A stretch of 64,000 nt of DNA from Oceanimonas baumannii (GCF_002245495.1 NZ_NQJF01000009.1:143021-207020); one strand, 5' to 3'; shown: positions 40,361 to 49,714, numbered from the stretch's first letter. The notes: generated from the letters alone by a model not told the origin. Translations and numbers: made by a program.

Positions 40361-41389
40361 ATGAGCTACAACATAGCCCTCAACTTTGAAGACGGTGTTA
40401 CCCGTTTTATCAGCTGTAACGAAGGGGAAACCGTGCTGGATGCGGCCTACCGCAACCAGATCAACCTGCCCATGGATTGCTCTGACGGTGTCTGTGGCAC
40501 CTGCAAGGGCAGCTGCTACCAAGGCAACTTCGAACTGGGCGACGAGTATATCGACGAAGCCCTGACCGACGAGGAAGCCGCCGAAGGCAAGATCCTGACC
40601 TGTCAGATGATCCCCTCCAGCGACTGCGTGGTAGAGATTCCGGCCGCTTCCACCCTGTGCAAAACCGGCATCGCCGAGCTCGACGGCATCGTATCCGAGG
40701 TCAACCTGGTGTCTCCCACCGCCATCGAGCTGAAAGTGACCGCAGAGCAGGACATCGGCTTCCTGCCCGGCCAGTACGTCAACATCAAGGTACCGGGCAC
40801 CGAGGAAAGCCGTGCCTACTCGTTCAGCTCACGGCCGGGCAGCCGCGATCTCAGCTTCCTGATCCGCAACGTGCCCGGTGGCCTGATGAGCTCCTGGCTG
40901 GTGGGGCAGGCCAAGACCGGCGACCGCCTCAGCCTGACCGGCCCCATGGGCGTGTTCTACCTGCGCCCGGTGGCACGCCCCGTGCTGATGCTGGCCGGCG
41001 GCACAGGCCTCGCTCCCTTTTTGGCCATGCTGGAACAGCTCAGAGTGAAGGGCTGTGAACAGCCGGTACACCTGATCTACGGCGTGACCAACAACGATGA
41101 TCTGGTCGGCGTTGCGGCCCTGGATCAATTTGCCGCCGACATCGACAACTTCAGCTTCAAAACCGTGGTGGCCAGCCCCGACAGCGAGCACCCGCGCAAG
41201 GGTTATGTCACCAATCACATGGAAGACGCCCCCATCAACCATGGCGAAGTGGACGTGTACCTGTGCGGACCACCACCCATGGTGGATGCCGTGCTGGGCC
41301 ACTTCCGCGATCAGAGCATTGAACCCACCTCCTTCCACTATGAGAAATTCAGCCCCAGTGTGACCGCCGTTGAGGAGCAAGTGGCATGA
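40361..41389 (+). CDS. benC: Benzoate dioxygenase reductase
   Basis: 342 residues. N-terminal plant-type [2Fe-2S] ferredoxin with CSDGVCGTCKGSC and a fourth cysteine in ILTCQM (about residues 40-85). The FAD domain has RAYSFSSRPGS (about 150) and the NADH domain LMLAGGTGLAPFLAML (about 210). It passes electrons from NADH to the BenAB Rieske centre. It overlaps benD by four bases. Confidence 0.95.
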   Translation: MSYNIALNFEDGVTRFISCNEGETVLDAAYRNQINLPMDCSDGVCGTCKGSCYQGNFELGDEYIDEALTDEEAAEGKILTCQMIPSSDCVVEIPAASTLCKTGIAELDGIVSEVNLVSPTAIELKVTAEQDIGFLPGQYVNIKVPGTEESRAYSFSSRPGSRDLSFLIRNVPGGLMSSWLVGQAKTGDRLSLTGPMGVFYLRPVARPVLMLAGGTGLAPFLAMLEQLRVKGCEQPVHLIYGVTNNDDLVGVAALDQFAADIDNFSFKTVVASPDSEHPRKGYVTNHMEDAPINHGEVDVYLCGPPPMVDAVLGHFRDQSIEPTSFHYEKFSPSVTAVEEQVA

Positions 41390-42165
41390 GTGCCCGTTTC
41401 ACCGACAAGGTGATGGTGATCACCGGCGCGGCCCAGGGCATAGGCCGGCGGGCGGCCGAGCGGGCGGCGGCGGAAGGTGCCCGCCTGGTGCTGGCGGATC
41501 TGGCGGATTATGTGCATGAACTGGCGGCCGAACTGCAGCATCAGGGCAGCGAGGCCATTGCGGTGCAGGCCGACCTGGAAACCTGGGAAGGGGCTGAAAC
41601 CCTGATGACCCGGGCCCGGGAACGCTTTGGCCGCATCGACGTGCTGGTCAACAACGTGGGCGGCACCATCTGGGCCCAGCCTTACGAACACTACAGCCCG
41701 GAGCAAATCCAGAAGGAAATTCAGCGCTCGCTGTTTCCTACCCTGTGGTGCTGCCGGGCCGTGCTGCCCTGCATGGTGGAACAAGGTGCCGGTGCCATCG
41801 TTAACGTGTCATCGGTGGCCACCCGCGGCCTGATGCGGGTGCCTTACGGTGCCGCCAAGGGCGGAGTCAATGCCATCACCGTCAACCTGGCCTTTGAATA
41901 CGCCGAACACGGCATTCGGGTTAATGCCACCGCCCCCGGTGGCACCGAGGCACCGCCCCGGCTGACCCCGCGCAACACCGAAACCCAGGGCGAACGGGAA
42001 CAGCAGTGGTACCAGACCCTGGTGGATCAGACCCGGGAAACCAGCCTGATGCACCGTTACGGCACCCTGGACGAACAGGCAGCGGCCATTTTGTTCCTGG
42101 CTTCCGACGATGCCAGCTACATCACCGGCACCATTCTTCCGGTCGCCGGCGGCGATTTGGGCTGA
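41386..42165 (+). CDS. benD: 1,6-dihydroxycyclohexa-2,4-diene-1-carboxylate dehydrogenase
   Basis: 259 residues, short-chain dehydrogenase. Nucleotide site TGAAQGIGRRAAERA, NNVGG, and catalytic serine/tyrosine/lysine with NVSSVAT and VPYGAAKGG. It oxidises and decarboxylates the benzoate cis-diol to catechol. A terminator follows, so the catBCA-benABCD transcript may end or attenuate here. Confidence 0.95.
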   Translation: MSARFTDKVMVITGAAQGIGRRAAERAAAEGARLVLADLADYVHELAAELQHQGSEAIAVQADLETWEGAETLMTRARERFGRIDVLVNNVGGTIWAQPYEHYSPEQIQKEIQRSLFPTLWCCRAVLPCMVEQGAGAIVNVSSVATRGLMRVPYGAAKGGVNAITVNLAFEYAEHGIRVNATAPGGTEAPPRLTPRNTETQGEREQQWYQTLVDQTRETSLMHRYGTLDEQAAAILFLASDDASYITGTILPVAGGDLG

Positions 42166-42177
42166 CAAACAGTATCA

Positions 42178-42205
42178 GGCCGCCCGATGGATGGCGGCCT
42201 TTTTA
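42178..42205 (+). terminator. Terminator after benD
   Basis: Perfect 7-bp stem GGCCGCC/GGCGGCC with an 8-base loop and a T-run, 13 bases past the benD stop. It separates the enzyme genes from the transporter genes. Confidence 0.88.
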
Positions 42206-42262
42206 CTCAACCGGGGCCTGCCCCGACTCCTGACTTATGGACAGCTTACGGAGTAGTACTTG

Positions 42263-43603
42263 ATGAGACTGATAGATGTAAACCAGACCATAGACAACGC
42301 CAGCTTCACCCCCTTTCACTGGAAGGTGCTGTTCTGGTGCTCCCTCATTATTATTTTCGACGGCTACGACCTGGTGATTTACGGCGTGGTACTGCCGCTG
42401 CTGATGGAGCAATGGCAGCTCAACCCCTATGTGGCCGGCCTGCTGGGCAGCAGTGCGCTGTTTGGCATGATGTTCGGAGCCATGGGTTTTGGCATGCTGT
42501 CGGATCGGCTCGGGCGCAAGAAAACCATTATTATCTGTGTGGTGCTGTTCAGCCTCACCACCGTGATCAATGGCCTGGCCACCAACCCTTGGCAATTCGG
42601 CGTGCTGCGCTTTATCGCCGGCCTTGGTATCGGCGGCGTGATGCCCAACGTAGTGTCGCTGATGAGCGAATATTCCCCCAAGCGAAACCGCAGCACGCTG
42701 GTGGCGCTGATGTTCAGTGGCTACGCCGTGGGCGGCATGATGTCTGCCGGACTGGGCATCTGGATAGTGCCCAACTTCGGCTGGGAGATCATGTTCTACC
42801 TGGCCATTGTGCCCCTGCTGGTGCTGCCGCTGATGATTAAGTTCCTGCCCGAATCGGTGGCCTTTCTGATGGCCCAGAACCGCCAGGAAGAAGCCCGCTC
42901 CCTGCTGCAGAAGCTAGCGCCGCAACAGCAGATCACCGAGAACGATCAGCTGGTGGTGCCGCCGACCAACGTGCAGAAGGCACCGGTGCTGGAACTGCTG
43001 CGCGGCGGCCGCACCCTCAGCACCCTGATGTTCTGGACCGCCTTCTTCTGCTGTCTGCTGATGGTCTACGCCCTTGGCTCCTGGCTGCCCAAGCTGATGT
43101 CGGCCGCCGGCTACGAGCTGGGCTCCAGCCTGATGTTCCTGATGGTGCTTAACATCGGGGCCATTGTCGGTGCTGTAGGTGGCGGCTGGCTGGCCGATCG
43201 CTTCTCGCTACGCTCGGTGCTGGTCAGCTTCTTCTTGCTGGCATCCGCCTCACTGGTACTGCTCGGCTACCCTCACCCCATGTGGCTGCTATACAGCCTG
43301 ATGGCCGTGGCCGGGGCCACCACCATCGGCTCCCAGATTCTGCTGTATGCCTATGTGGCCCAGTTCTATCCGGCCAGCATTCGTTCCACCGCGCTGGGAT
43401 GGGCCTCGGGCATCGGCCGCAACGGTGCCATCGTCGGCCCCATGCTGGGAGGCACCCTGCTGGCCCTGGCGCTACCGCATCAGATGAACTTTCTGGCGCT
43501 GGCCGTGCCCGGTGCCATCGCTACTCTGGCTATCGCCCTGGTAGGCAGAGGCAAGGCGGCCAGCCAGCCGGCCACCGAAGGCCAGATGGCCACCAACAGC
43601 TAA
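42263..43603 (+). CDS. benK: Benzoate MFS transporter (aromatic acid:H+ symporter family)
   Basis: 446 residues from ATG 42263 (GGAG upstream), twelve membrane helices. The AAHS motif DGYDLVIYGVVLPLLM in helix 1 and the loop motif DRLGRKKTIIICV are typical of BenK/PcaK carriers. Its place between benD and benE supports benzoate uptake. The first ten residues (MRLIDVNQTI) match BenK-type N-termini. A hairpin of CCCCGGC/GCCGGGG follows at 43625-43648. Confidence 0.9.
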   Translation: MRLIDVNQTIDNASFTPFHWKVLFWCSLIIIFDGYDLVIYGVVLPLLMEQWQLNPYVAGLLGSSALFGMMFGAMGFGMLSDRLGRKKTIIICVVLFSLTTVINGLATNPWQFGVLRFIAGLGIGGVMPNVVSLMSEYSPKRNRSTLVALMFSGYAVGGMMSAGLGIWIVPNFGWEIMFYLAIVPLLVLPLMIKFLPESVAFLMAQNRQEEARSLLQKLAPQQQITENDQLVVPPTNVQKAPVLELLRGGRTLSTLMFWTAFFCCLLMVYALGSWLPKLMSAAGYELGSSLMFLMVLNIGAIVGAVGGGWLADRFSLRSVLVSFFLLASASLVLLGYPHPMWLLYSLMAVAGATTIGSQILLYAYVAQFYPASIRSTALGWASGIGRNGAIVGPMLGGTLLALALPHQMNFLALAVPGAIATLAIALVGRGKAASQPATEGQMATNS

Positions 43604-43680
43604 TTTCTCGTCTCTGACGATGCTCGCCCCGGCCCTGTGCCGGGGCGGTATTATTTGTCCTGTTCACAAGGGAGCCATCT

Positions 43681-44871
43681 ATGAGCACCTTTCTGCGCGA
43701 TTTATCATTACCGGCGGTATCGGCCGGTTTCCTGGCGGTACTGATCTCCTATGCCGGCCCCCTTGCCATTGTATTTCAGGCGGGTGCCAGCGCCGGTATT
43801 GCTCAGGATATGATGACCTCCTGGGTATGGGCTATCTCCATCGGCGCAGCGGTGTCCGGCATCATACTGTCCTGCTGGCTGAAAGCCCCCATCGTCACCG
43901 CCTGGTCGGCTCCGGGCACCGCCTTGCTGGTACCGATATTTCCCGGGATCACCGTAGGTGAAGCGGTAGCCGGTTATCTTGTAGCAGCGGCGGTGACGCT
44001 GGTTATTGGCCTGTCAGGCAGCTTTGACCGCCTGATGCACCTTATTCCCAGAGGGGTCGCCGCCGGCATGATGGCCGGCATTTTACTTCAGTTCGGTACC
44101 AATGCGTTTGTGGCCATGGAAACGGCCCCTGTCCTGGCCTCTGGCATGGTGTTGACCTACCTGATATGCCGTCGCCTTTGCCCCCGGTATACCCTGATCC
44201 TGCTACTGCTGACAGGCATCATGCTGACCGTTATCCTGAAAGACACTTCGTTTTCCAATGTCGACTGGTCGCTGACCACACCACAGCTGATTACTCCCGA
44301 GTGGTCACTGACCACCACCCTGAGCCTGGCGCTGCCGCTGGTGCTGGTCAATCTGTCCGGCCAGTTTCTGCCCGGCATGGCCATTCTGCACGGCTCCGGC
44401 TTCAGGGTCAGTGCCCGACCAATATTGTCTGTCACCAGTCTGGCTTCTCTGCCCATGGCCTTATTCGGTGGCATCAATATCGTGGTGGCAGCCATTACCG
44501 CGGCAATTTGTACCGGCGAAGAGGCCCACGAAAATCCGCAACGTCGTTATGTGGCCGGGGTATTCAACGGTATTTTTTATCTGCTGGGAGGCTTGTTTGC
44601 GGGCACCATTGTCGGCCTGTTTACCTCGCTGCCTGCCGCCTTTATCACGGTGCTGGCAGGGCTGGCCTTGCTGGGTGCCATTGGTGGCAACCTGACCGCT
44701 GCACTGGAAGCCCCCGGAGAACGGGAAGCCGCTTTACTGAGTTTTGTGGTCACTACCTCCGGACTATCTCTTTTTGGACTGTCATCAGCGTTTTGGGGAG
44801 TGGTGCTGGGAATATTGACGCATTTAGTACTGACGGCGGCTCCCGCCAGTAAACAGGTGCGTTCTTTATAG
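43681..44871 (+). CDS. benE: Benzoate:H+ symporter BenE
   Basis: 396 residues, about twelve hydrophobic helices of the BenE family, unrelated to the MFS. Recognisable segments include ISYAGPLAIVFQAG, WSAPGTALL, GVAAGMMAGILLQFG and the late GGINIVVAAITAAICTGEEAHENP block. It is a second benzoate uptake route next to BenK. GGGAG precedes the ATG. Confidence 0.9.
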   Translation: MSTFLRDLSLPAVSAGFLAVLISYAGPLAIVFQAGASAGIAQDMMTSWVWAISIGAAVSGIILSCWLKAPIVTAWSAPGTALLVPIFPGITVGEAVAGYLVAAAVTLVIGLSGSFDRLMHLIPRGVAAGMMAGILLQFGTNAFVAMETAPVLASGMVLTYLICRRLCPRYTLILLLLTGIMLTVILKDTSFSNVDWSLTTPQLITPEWSLTTTLSLALPLVLVNLSGQFLPGMAILHGSGFRVSARPILSVTSLASLPMALFGGINIVVAAITAAICTGEEAHENPQRRYVAGVFNGIFYLLGGLFAGTIVGLFTSLPAAFITVLAGLALLGAIGGNLTAALEAPGEREAALLSFVVTTSGLSLFGLSSAFWGVVLGILTHLVLTAAPASKQVRSL

Positions 44872-45026
44872 TCGGGAGCCGGTACCCATGTAGCCGGTAT
44901 CCGGCGGACCCCGAAATTAACCTTTTGATAACAACAAAAGGCCGGGGTTCATCATTTCATCAAGTTCCTTTTCTCAATGTGAAATACAGGTCCATATATA
45001 TCAGCAACTTACACACCATCAAAAGG

Positions 45027-45042
45027 TGGCGCAAATATTGCC
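45027..45042 (+). promoter_or_regulatory. Sigma-54 promoter upstream of the phenol outer-membrane protein gene
   Basis: TGGCGC-N5-TTGCC (spacer AAATA) matches the -24/-12 consensus TGGCAC-N5-TTGCW with the GG and GC elements correctly spaced. It lies 98 bases upstream of the start. This suggests the gene is activated by the neighbouring DmpR-like protein. No clear copy of the DmpR inverted repeat was seen upstream in 44872-45026, which otherwise shows nothing. Confidence 0.7.
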
Positions 45043-45139
45043 TGATGGTTAACGGGTTATTGCATTTACTTTAATCCACAGCTGAAACGCCACTGAGAAT
45101 TAAACACAAACAACACAGTTTCATTTAAAAGGAAGTTTG

Positions 45140-46036
45140 ATGATGCAGGTCTCTACCAGGAACACCCTTTATGCCGGAGGGTTCGTCATGCTGTCCGCCC
45201 TCGGTAACCCGTCGATGGCCGCTAATGGTCACTATGTGCCCGGTGTAGAAGGTCTTAAAGGGTCGGTCGTCCCGCCCCCGGGTATTTACTACCGTGGCTA
45301 CCTGGTTCATTACGATATAGACGCCCTCAGGGACGATCAGGGAACCAAGTTACCGGACAGCAATACTGGCTCTGTCTCAGCCCTGGTTAATCGCTTTATC
45401 TGGATGACCGACAAGAAAATACTGAACGCAGACTATGGCATGGAAGCCATTATCCCTCTCCAGCGCACCTCGCTCGACTTTGGTATTGCAGGTATCGACA
45501 GCACGGAGCGTGGTGTGGGTGACGTTTTTGTCAGCCCTCTGGTTCTTGGTTGGCATGGACAGCAATGGGACGCCGTTGCTGCCGCCGGCATATGGCTGGA
45601 TACCGGTGAATACAGCAGCACGGAGCCTGCCTCCATCGGCAAGGGTTTCAGAACGACCATGCTGACCCTTGGCGGCACCTATTATCCGGACGCAGCCAAA
45701 AGCTGGTCACTATCGGCGCTGTCCCGTTACGAAATAAAATCGAAACAGGACGAAACCGGCATTACCCCCGGCGACAGCTGGCTGGTGGAATGGGGTATCG
45801 GCAAGCAGCTGGACAACGGCCTGGAGCTGGGCGTGATTGGCTACAATAGCTGGCAGCTGGAGAACAGCAAGGGAGCGCTGGCAGGCAAAGCCGAAAAACA
45901 TGCGCTGGGGATTGAAGGCAGTTACTTCTGGCCTTCCCTGATGTTAGGCCTGAACGCGGCCTACCTCAACGAATACGAAGTACACAATGGTCCCAGCGGC
46001 GATATGTTCCGCCTGACCCTGACCAAAGTATTTTAA
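45140..46036 (+). CDS. Phenol MetA-pathway-type outer-membrane protein
   Basis: About 298 residues (ATG 45140; ATG 45143 is also possible; AAGGAAG upstream). A signal peptide ends near SMAANG. The mature part is beta-rich with alternating hydrophobic residues and ends in a C-terminal phenylalanine (LTLTKVF), the outer-membrane barrel signature. It resembles the Phenol_MetA_deg family (SphA-like), found next to aromatic pathways and thought to aid uptake across the outer membrane; this role is not proven. Location and a sigma-54 promoter tie it to phenol induction. Confidence 0.82.
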   Translation: MMQVSTRNTLYAGGFVMLSALGNPSMAANGHYVPGVEGLKGSVVPPPGIYYRGYLVHYDIDALRDDQGTKLPDSNTGSVSALVNRFIWMTDKKILNADYGMEAIIPLQRTSLDFGIAGIDSTERGVGDVFVSPLVLGWHGQQWDAVAAAGIWLDTGEYSSTEPASIGKGFRTTMLTLGGTYYPDAAKSWSLSALSRYEIKSKQDETGITPGDSWLVEWGIGKQLDNGLELGVIGYNSWQLENSKGALAGKAEKHALGIEGSYFWPSLMLGLNAAYLNEYEVHNGPSGDMFRLTLTKVF

Positions 46037-46046
46037 CGATATTTAC

Positions 46047-46068
46047 AGCCGGCCGAGACCGGCTTTTT
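46047..46068. terminator. Shared terminator of convergent outer-membrane protein and dmpR genes
   Basis: Stem AGCCGG/CCGGCT with a six-base loop and T-run, 10 bases past the outer-membrane gene and 11 before the dmpR stop on the other strand. Confidence 0.75.
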
Positions 46069-46078
46069 ATCAAGGCTT

Positions 46079-47770
46079 TCACAACTTTTTCATGCGGTAA
46101 GCCAGTGCCGGTCGGGACAGGCCCAGCAGGCGAGCCGCTTTAGACACGTTGCCCTCAGATTCCTTGAGGGCATGACAGATTAGACTTTGTTCCAGACTTT
46201 CCAGGCTTCTTCCTTCAGCCAGAAACCGGGCACACCAGTCGCTGTCATTATCCGGATGCGGGGCCGTCTCCTGCAAGAAGCCATCCTGACGCACCTTGCC
46301 CACCACTGAGTCGCTTTCCTTAAAGGTGGGAAAAAAGCTGCATACTTCGATCTCGTTATTGTTATCGGTCAGTATAATGCCGCGTTCTATCAGGTTTTCC
46401 AGTTCGCGGATGTTGCCTGGCCAGTCATATTCCAGCAGAGCCTCACGCGCCTTATCGGTTATTCCCAGGGTGCGCTTATTATAAATGGCCTGGTAACGCT
46501 CCAGAAAGTGCTGCACCAGCAGTGGGATATCTTCTTTTCGCTCCCGCAGAGCGGGAATGTATACCGGGAAAATATTTAACCGGTAGAACAAGTCTGCTCT
46601 GAAACGTCCTTCCTGTACCGCCTGCTGCAGATCTTCGTTGGTCGCCGTCACCACCCGTACATCAACCTGCCGTGTACGAGTGTCCCCGACCCGCTCCAGT
46701 TCACCCTCCTGTAATACCCGCAGCAGAGTCGCTTGGGCACGGGGGGACAGCTCGATGACCTCATCCAGAAAGATGGTGCCTCCGTCGGCACGCTCAAACT
46801 TTCCTTCCCGGCTCTGTGTGGCTCCGGTATAAGCGCCTTTTTCCACACCAAATAATTCAGCTTCAATCAAATCTGGCGGTATGCAGGCACAGTTTACCGC
46901 CACAAACGGCTTGTCGGCCCGATCACTGGCAACATGAAGTCCCCGGGCGAACACCTCCTTACCCACCCCCGTCTCTCCCTGCAGCAATACCGTCACCCGG
47001 CTGACCGAAGCCTTTTGGATAAGCTTGCATACCTGCCGGAACGCGGCCGATTGCCCTATAGAGTTGAAGACCCGGTAATCATCATCACTGTCGTCACCTA
47101 CAGTGTCACGCAGCTTTACCAGTTCGTTTCTCAGCGCGAACAGCTCTTCTGCAACCGGATCCGGCAGCATGAATTTCTCGATTTCGGCCTTGTCTTCCCA
47201 TTCATGAGCCGGTTTACCGATGATACTGCAGTGCTCATCCCCCATGGCCGCACAGCCGACCTCTTTGTAGATGATGGTCTGCCCCATAAAATAACTGGTG
47301 TAGCCACTGGCGTAACCAAGCAGGGTCCAGCAAATAGGTTCTTCTGCCTGACCAAACTCATGCTGGTGTACATCCGCTTCGTAGGAATTAAACCAGTCAA
47401 ATTCGCCATGGAAATGGCCCAGATCCATGTCCAGCTCCAGCCGGGTAGGCACGACCTTGACCATACCTCTGATGCCATGCATCTGAGGACCCGCCATAAA
47501 GCATTCTTCACGGGCAATATGAGGGCGCACCTTACGGGCAATCTCGGCATCCTTCATGCCGGAGTGGTAGCCAAAACGCATCAGAAAACGCCTGGCCCGC
47601 TGCACGCCCAGGGTTTCAATCAGTTCCTTACGCAACAAACCCATCACGGCAGCATGAATCAGCAACATGCGCTGTTCGTTAAACCAGATTTTTCCCTGTT
47701 CATCATCAAAACGAATGCCTGCGATCAGGTCACCGGGTTCTATAATCTTAAGATTTTCAAGATCTTGCAT
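46079..47770 (-). CDS. dmpR: Phenol-responsive sigma-54 activator (DmpR/XylR family)
   Basis: 563 residues, full length. The N-terminal sensor (about 1-210) includes the V4R end with VGCAAMGDEHCSIIGKP, whose cysteines match the zinc site of phenol sensors. The AAA+ domain has Walker A GETGVGKE (265-272), the sigma-54 contact GAYTGA (312-317) and Walker B GGTIFLDE (330-337). The C-terminus is a Fis-type helix-turn-helix (GNVSKAARLLGLSRPALAYR, about 540-560). It is divergent from dmpKLMNOP and should activate it when phenols bind. The family spacing and the order match DmpR/MopR. Confidence 0.94.
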   Translation of the reverse strand: MQDLENLKIIEPGDLIAGIRFDDEQGKIWFNEQRMLLIHAAVMGLLRKELIETLGVQRARRFLMRFGYHSGMKDAEIARKVRPHIAREECFMAGPQMHGIRGMVKVVPTRLELDMDLGHFHGEFDWFNSYEADVHQHEFGQAEEPICWTLLGYASGYTSYFMGQTIIYKEVGCAAMGDEHCSIIGKPAHEWEDKAEIEKFMLPDPVAEELFALRNELVKLRDTVGDDSDDDYRVFNSIGQSAAFRQVCKLIQKASVSRVTVLLQGETGVGKEVFARGLHVASDRADKPFVAVNCACIPPDLIEAELFGVEKGAYTGATQSREGKFERADGGTIFLDEVIELSPRAQATLLRVLQEGELERVGDTRTRQVDVRVVTATNEDLQQAVQEGRFRADLFYRLNIFPVYIPALRERKEDIPLLVQHFLERYQAIYNKRTLGITDKAREALLEYDWPGNIRELENLIERGIILTDNNNEIEVCSFFPTFKESDSVVGKVRQDGFLQETAPHPDNDSDWCARFLAEGRSLESLEQSLICHALKESEGNVSKAARLLGLSRPALAYRMKKL

Positions 47771-47868
47771 CAGGCCTACTACTCCTTCTCAATGGCCTCC
47801 GTCATCTTGCTCCGGAGATGGCATCTGCCGCTCTATGTTACCGGCTAGTGTATGAACCCGCCCATTCG

Positions 47869-47922
47869 TTATCAATCGATCAAATAGTTAACACAACAAG
47901 AACAATATTGATCAAATGATAA
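47869..47922. promoter_or_regulatory. Upstream activating sequences for the DmpR-like activator
   Basis: Two 15-bp elements of the same form TTGATC-N3-TGATAA: one on the minus strand at 47869-47883 (TTGATCGATTGATAA) and one on the plus strand at 47908-47922 (TTGATCAAATGATAA). They resemble the TTGATCAATTGATCAA dyads bound by XylR/DmpR and lie 110-165 bases upstream of the sigma-54 promoter, the usual distance for looping. Confidence 0.75.
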
Positions 47923-48031
47923 AACCCCTTGTTCCACTTATGACAACCCTTCTACAACGACAGCTCTCAAAAAAACATAAATACCTTACTATTCAATATC
48001 ATAAATTAAAAATATGACACTGGCTCAAACA

Positions 48032-48047
48032 TGGCACAGTCACTGCA
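48032..48047 (+). promoter_or_regulatory. Sigma-54 promoter of the phenol hydroxylase operon
   Basis: TGGCAC-N5-CTGCA (spacer AGTCA) fits the -24/-12 consensus with a single change. It is 61 bases upstream of dmpK and downstream of the two activator sites. The AT-rich sequence between could be an IHF bend site, which I did not verify. Confidence 0.85.
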
Positions 48048-48108
48048 GTAACGGGACAAAGGTTAACTAAAGGTTACATAACGTAAACAACCTGCAGGAG
48101 CTTTAAGA

Positions 48109-48408
48109 ATGACCAGCACCCGTTCACAGCCAGTATCGAGACAGTCCGAAGTCAAAGCGCTGACCAAATATATCCGTGTACGGACTCAGCCAGACGCCCG
48201 CTTCGTCGAGTTCGACTTCGCCATCAACGATCCCGAATTGTTTGTCGAGCTGGTAATGCCCAGAGAAGCCTTCGAGAGCTTTTGCGCCACCAACCAGGTG
48301 GTGATGATGACTCAGGAGCAAACTGACGCCATCGACGCCGAAATGGACAAATGGCGGTACGGCGAAGAGACCCTGATGAGCCGAAACCACGATCACTCGC
48401 AACAATAA
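48109..48408 (+). CDS. dmpK: Phenol hydroxylase assembly protein
   Basis: 99 residues. The small first gene typical of multicomponent phenol hydroxylase operons; DmpK helps incorporate iron into the apo-oxygenase and is not part of the catalytic turnover. The segment KYIRVRTQPDARFVEFDFAI followed by ELFVELVMPREAF is characteristic. CAGGAG precedes the ATG. Confidence 0.9.
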   Translation: MTSTRSQPVSRQSEVKALTKYIRVRTQPDARFVEFDFAINDPELFVELVMPREAFESFCATNQVVMMTQEQTDAIDAEMDKWRYGEETLMSRNHDHSQQ

Positions 48409-48431
48409 ATACCCAGGAAAGGGGAAGCAAA

Positions 48432-49418
48432 ATGACACTGGAAATTAAAACAGCGGGCATAGAACCGATCCGCCATACCTTTGCCAACATCAGCCGTCGT
48501 TTTGGCGAAAAGCCGGCCAGCCGTTATCAGGAAGCCACCTACGATGCACAGGGCGAAGCAAACTTTCATTATCGCCCGATGTGGGAACCAGAAAAACTGC
48601 TGAACGACAAAAGCCGTACTGCGATTGAAATGGCCGACTGGTACAGCTTCCGGGATCCGCGCCAGTTCTACTACGGTGCCTATGTGCAGCAACGCGCCCG
48701 TATGCAGGAAGGTGCCGAAAACAACTATGCCTTCTTCGAAAAGCGCGAGCTTGCCGCCAACCTGAGCGATGAGCTGAAAAACAGCATCATCCGCTTTTTG
48801 CTTCCCCTGCGTCATGTAGAGCAAACCGCCAACCTGAACCACATGTTTGCCGCGGACTATGGCTATGGCACCGCCATCACCCAGGCGCAGCTGTTCGCAG
48901 GCATGGATCGGCTGGGCATGGCCCAGTATCTCTCCCGTATCGGCCTGCTGCTCGACGGAAACAGCGCAGACGCGCTGACCCAGGCCAAAGAATACTGGAT
49001 GACCGACCCGGCCTGGCAGGGCATGCGGGCCCTGTGTGAAGAAATGCTGGTTACCAAAGACTGGTTTGAACTCTTTACCGCCCAGAGCCTGATCCTCGAC
49101 ACCCTCATCAACGACGTCATCTACCGTCAGTTTGATGACTGGATGATAGCAGCTGGTGGCCGTGATATCGGCCTGCTGACTGAGTTTATGAAGGAATGCA
49201 ACAAAGACCTTGCCCGCTGGAGTGACAGTGTTTTCAAGGTCGCCGTGACCGAAAGCGAGCCGAACCAGCAACAGATCCAGCAATGGGCCGAGAAATGGCG
49301 TGGCAAGGCCGCCGATGCTCTGTCCCCGCTGGTACGGGAAATGCTGGGTGACCAGGCTCTGCAAGAAGCACTGTCCACCCTCGACAAACGTATTGCCAAG
49401 GCCGGCATCAGCAAATAA
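48432..49418 (+). CDS. dmpL: Phenol hydroxylase, beta subunit (DmpL)
   Basis: 328 residues from ATG 48432 (GGGGAAG upstream); the open frame extends back into dmpK but that part is not coding. A ferritin-like helical protein without the metal ligands, partner of DmpN. Family motifs: WYSFRDPRQFYYGAYVQQRARMQ, LPLRHVEQTANLNHMF and a YWMTDPAWQGMR segment. Follows dmpK by 23 bases. Confidence 0.94.
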   Translation: MTLEIKTAGIEPIRHTFANISRRFGEKPASRYQEATYDAQGEANFHYRPMWEPEKLLNDKSRTAIEMADWYSFRDPRQFYYGAYVQQRARMQEGAENNYAFFEKRELAANLSDELKNSIIRFLLPLRHVEQTANLNHMFAADYGYGTAITQAQLFAGMDRLGMAQYLSRIGLLLDGNSADALTQAKEYWMTDPAWQGMRALCEEMLVTKDWFELFTAQSLILDTLINDVIYRQFDDWMIAAGGRDIGLLTEFMKECNKDLARWSDSVFKVAVTESEPNQQQIQQWAEKWRGKAADALSPLVREMLGDQALQEALSTLDKRIAKAGISK

Positions 49419-49430
49419 GGAACCCATGAC

Positions 49431-49700
49431 ATGTCAAAAGTCTATCTGGCGCTGCAAGACAACGATATCTCCCGCTATATCGTCGAAGCCATCGAAGAAG
49501 ATAACCCGGACGCCACTATTCAGCACATGCCGGCAATGATCCGCATTGAGAATGAGGAACTGCTGACCATCCGGCGTGAAACCGTCGAAGAGAAACTGGG
49601 CCGTGACTGGGACATACAGGAGCTTCATCTCAACCTGATTACCCTGGGCGGTAACGTGGATGAAGACGAAGACCAGCTCACCCTGTGCTGGAAAAGCTGA
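49431..49700 (+). CDS. dmpM: Phenol hydroxylase activator (effector) protein DmpM
   Basis: 89 residues, the cofactor-free regulatory component of the MmoB/DmpM type, needed for efficient oxygenase turnover. Recognised by SKVYLALQDNDISRYIVEAI and the C-terminal LHLNLITLGGNVDEDEDQ segment. Spaced 12 bases after dmpL. Confidence 0.93.
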   Translation: MSKVYLALQDNDISRYIVEAIEEDNPDATIQHMPAMIRIENEELLTIRRETVEEKLGRDWDIQELHLNLITLGGNVDEDEDQLTLCWKS

Positions 49701-49714
49701 GAAAGGAGTAACTC

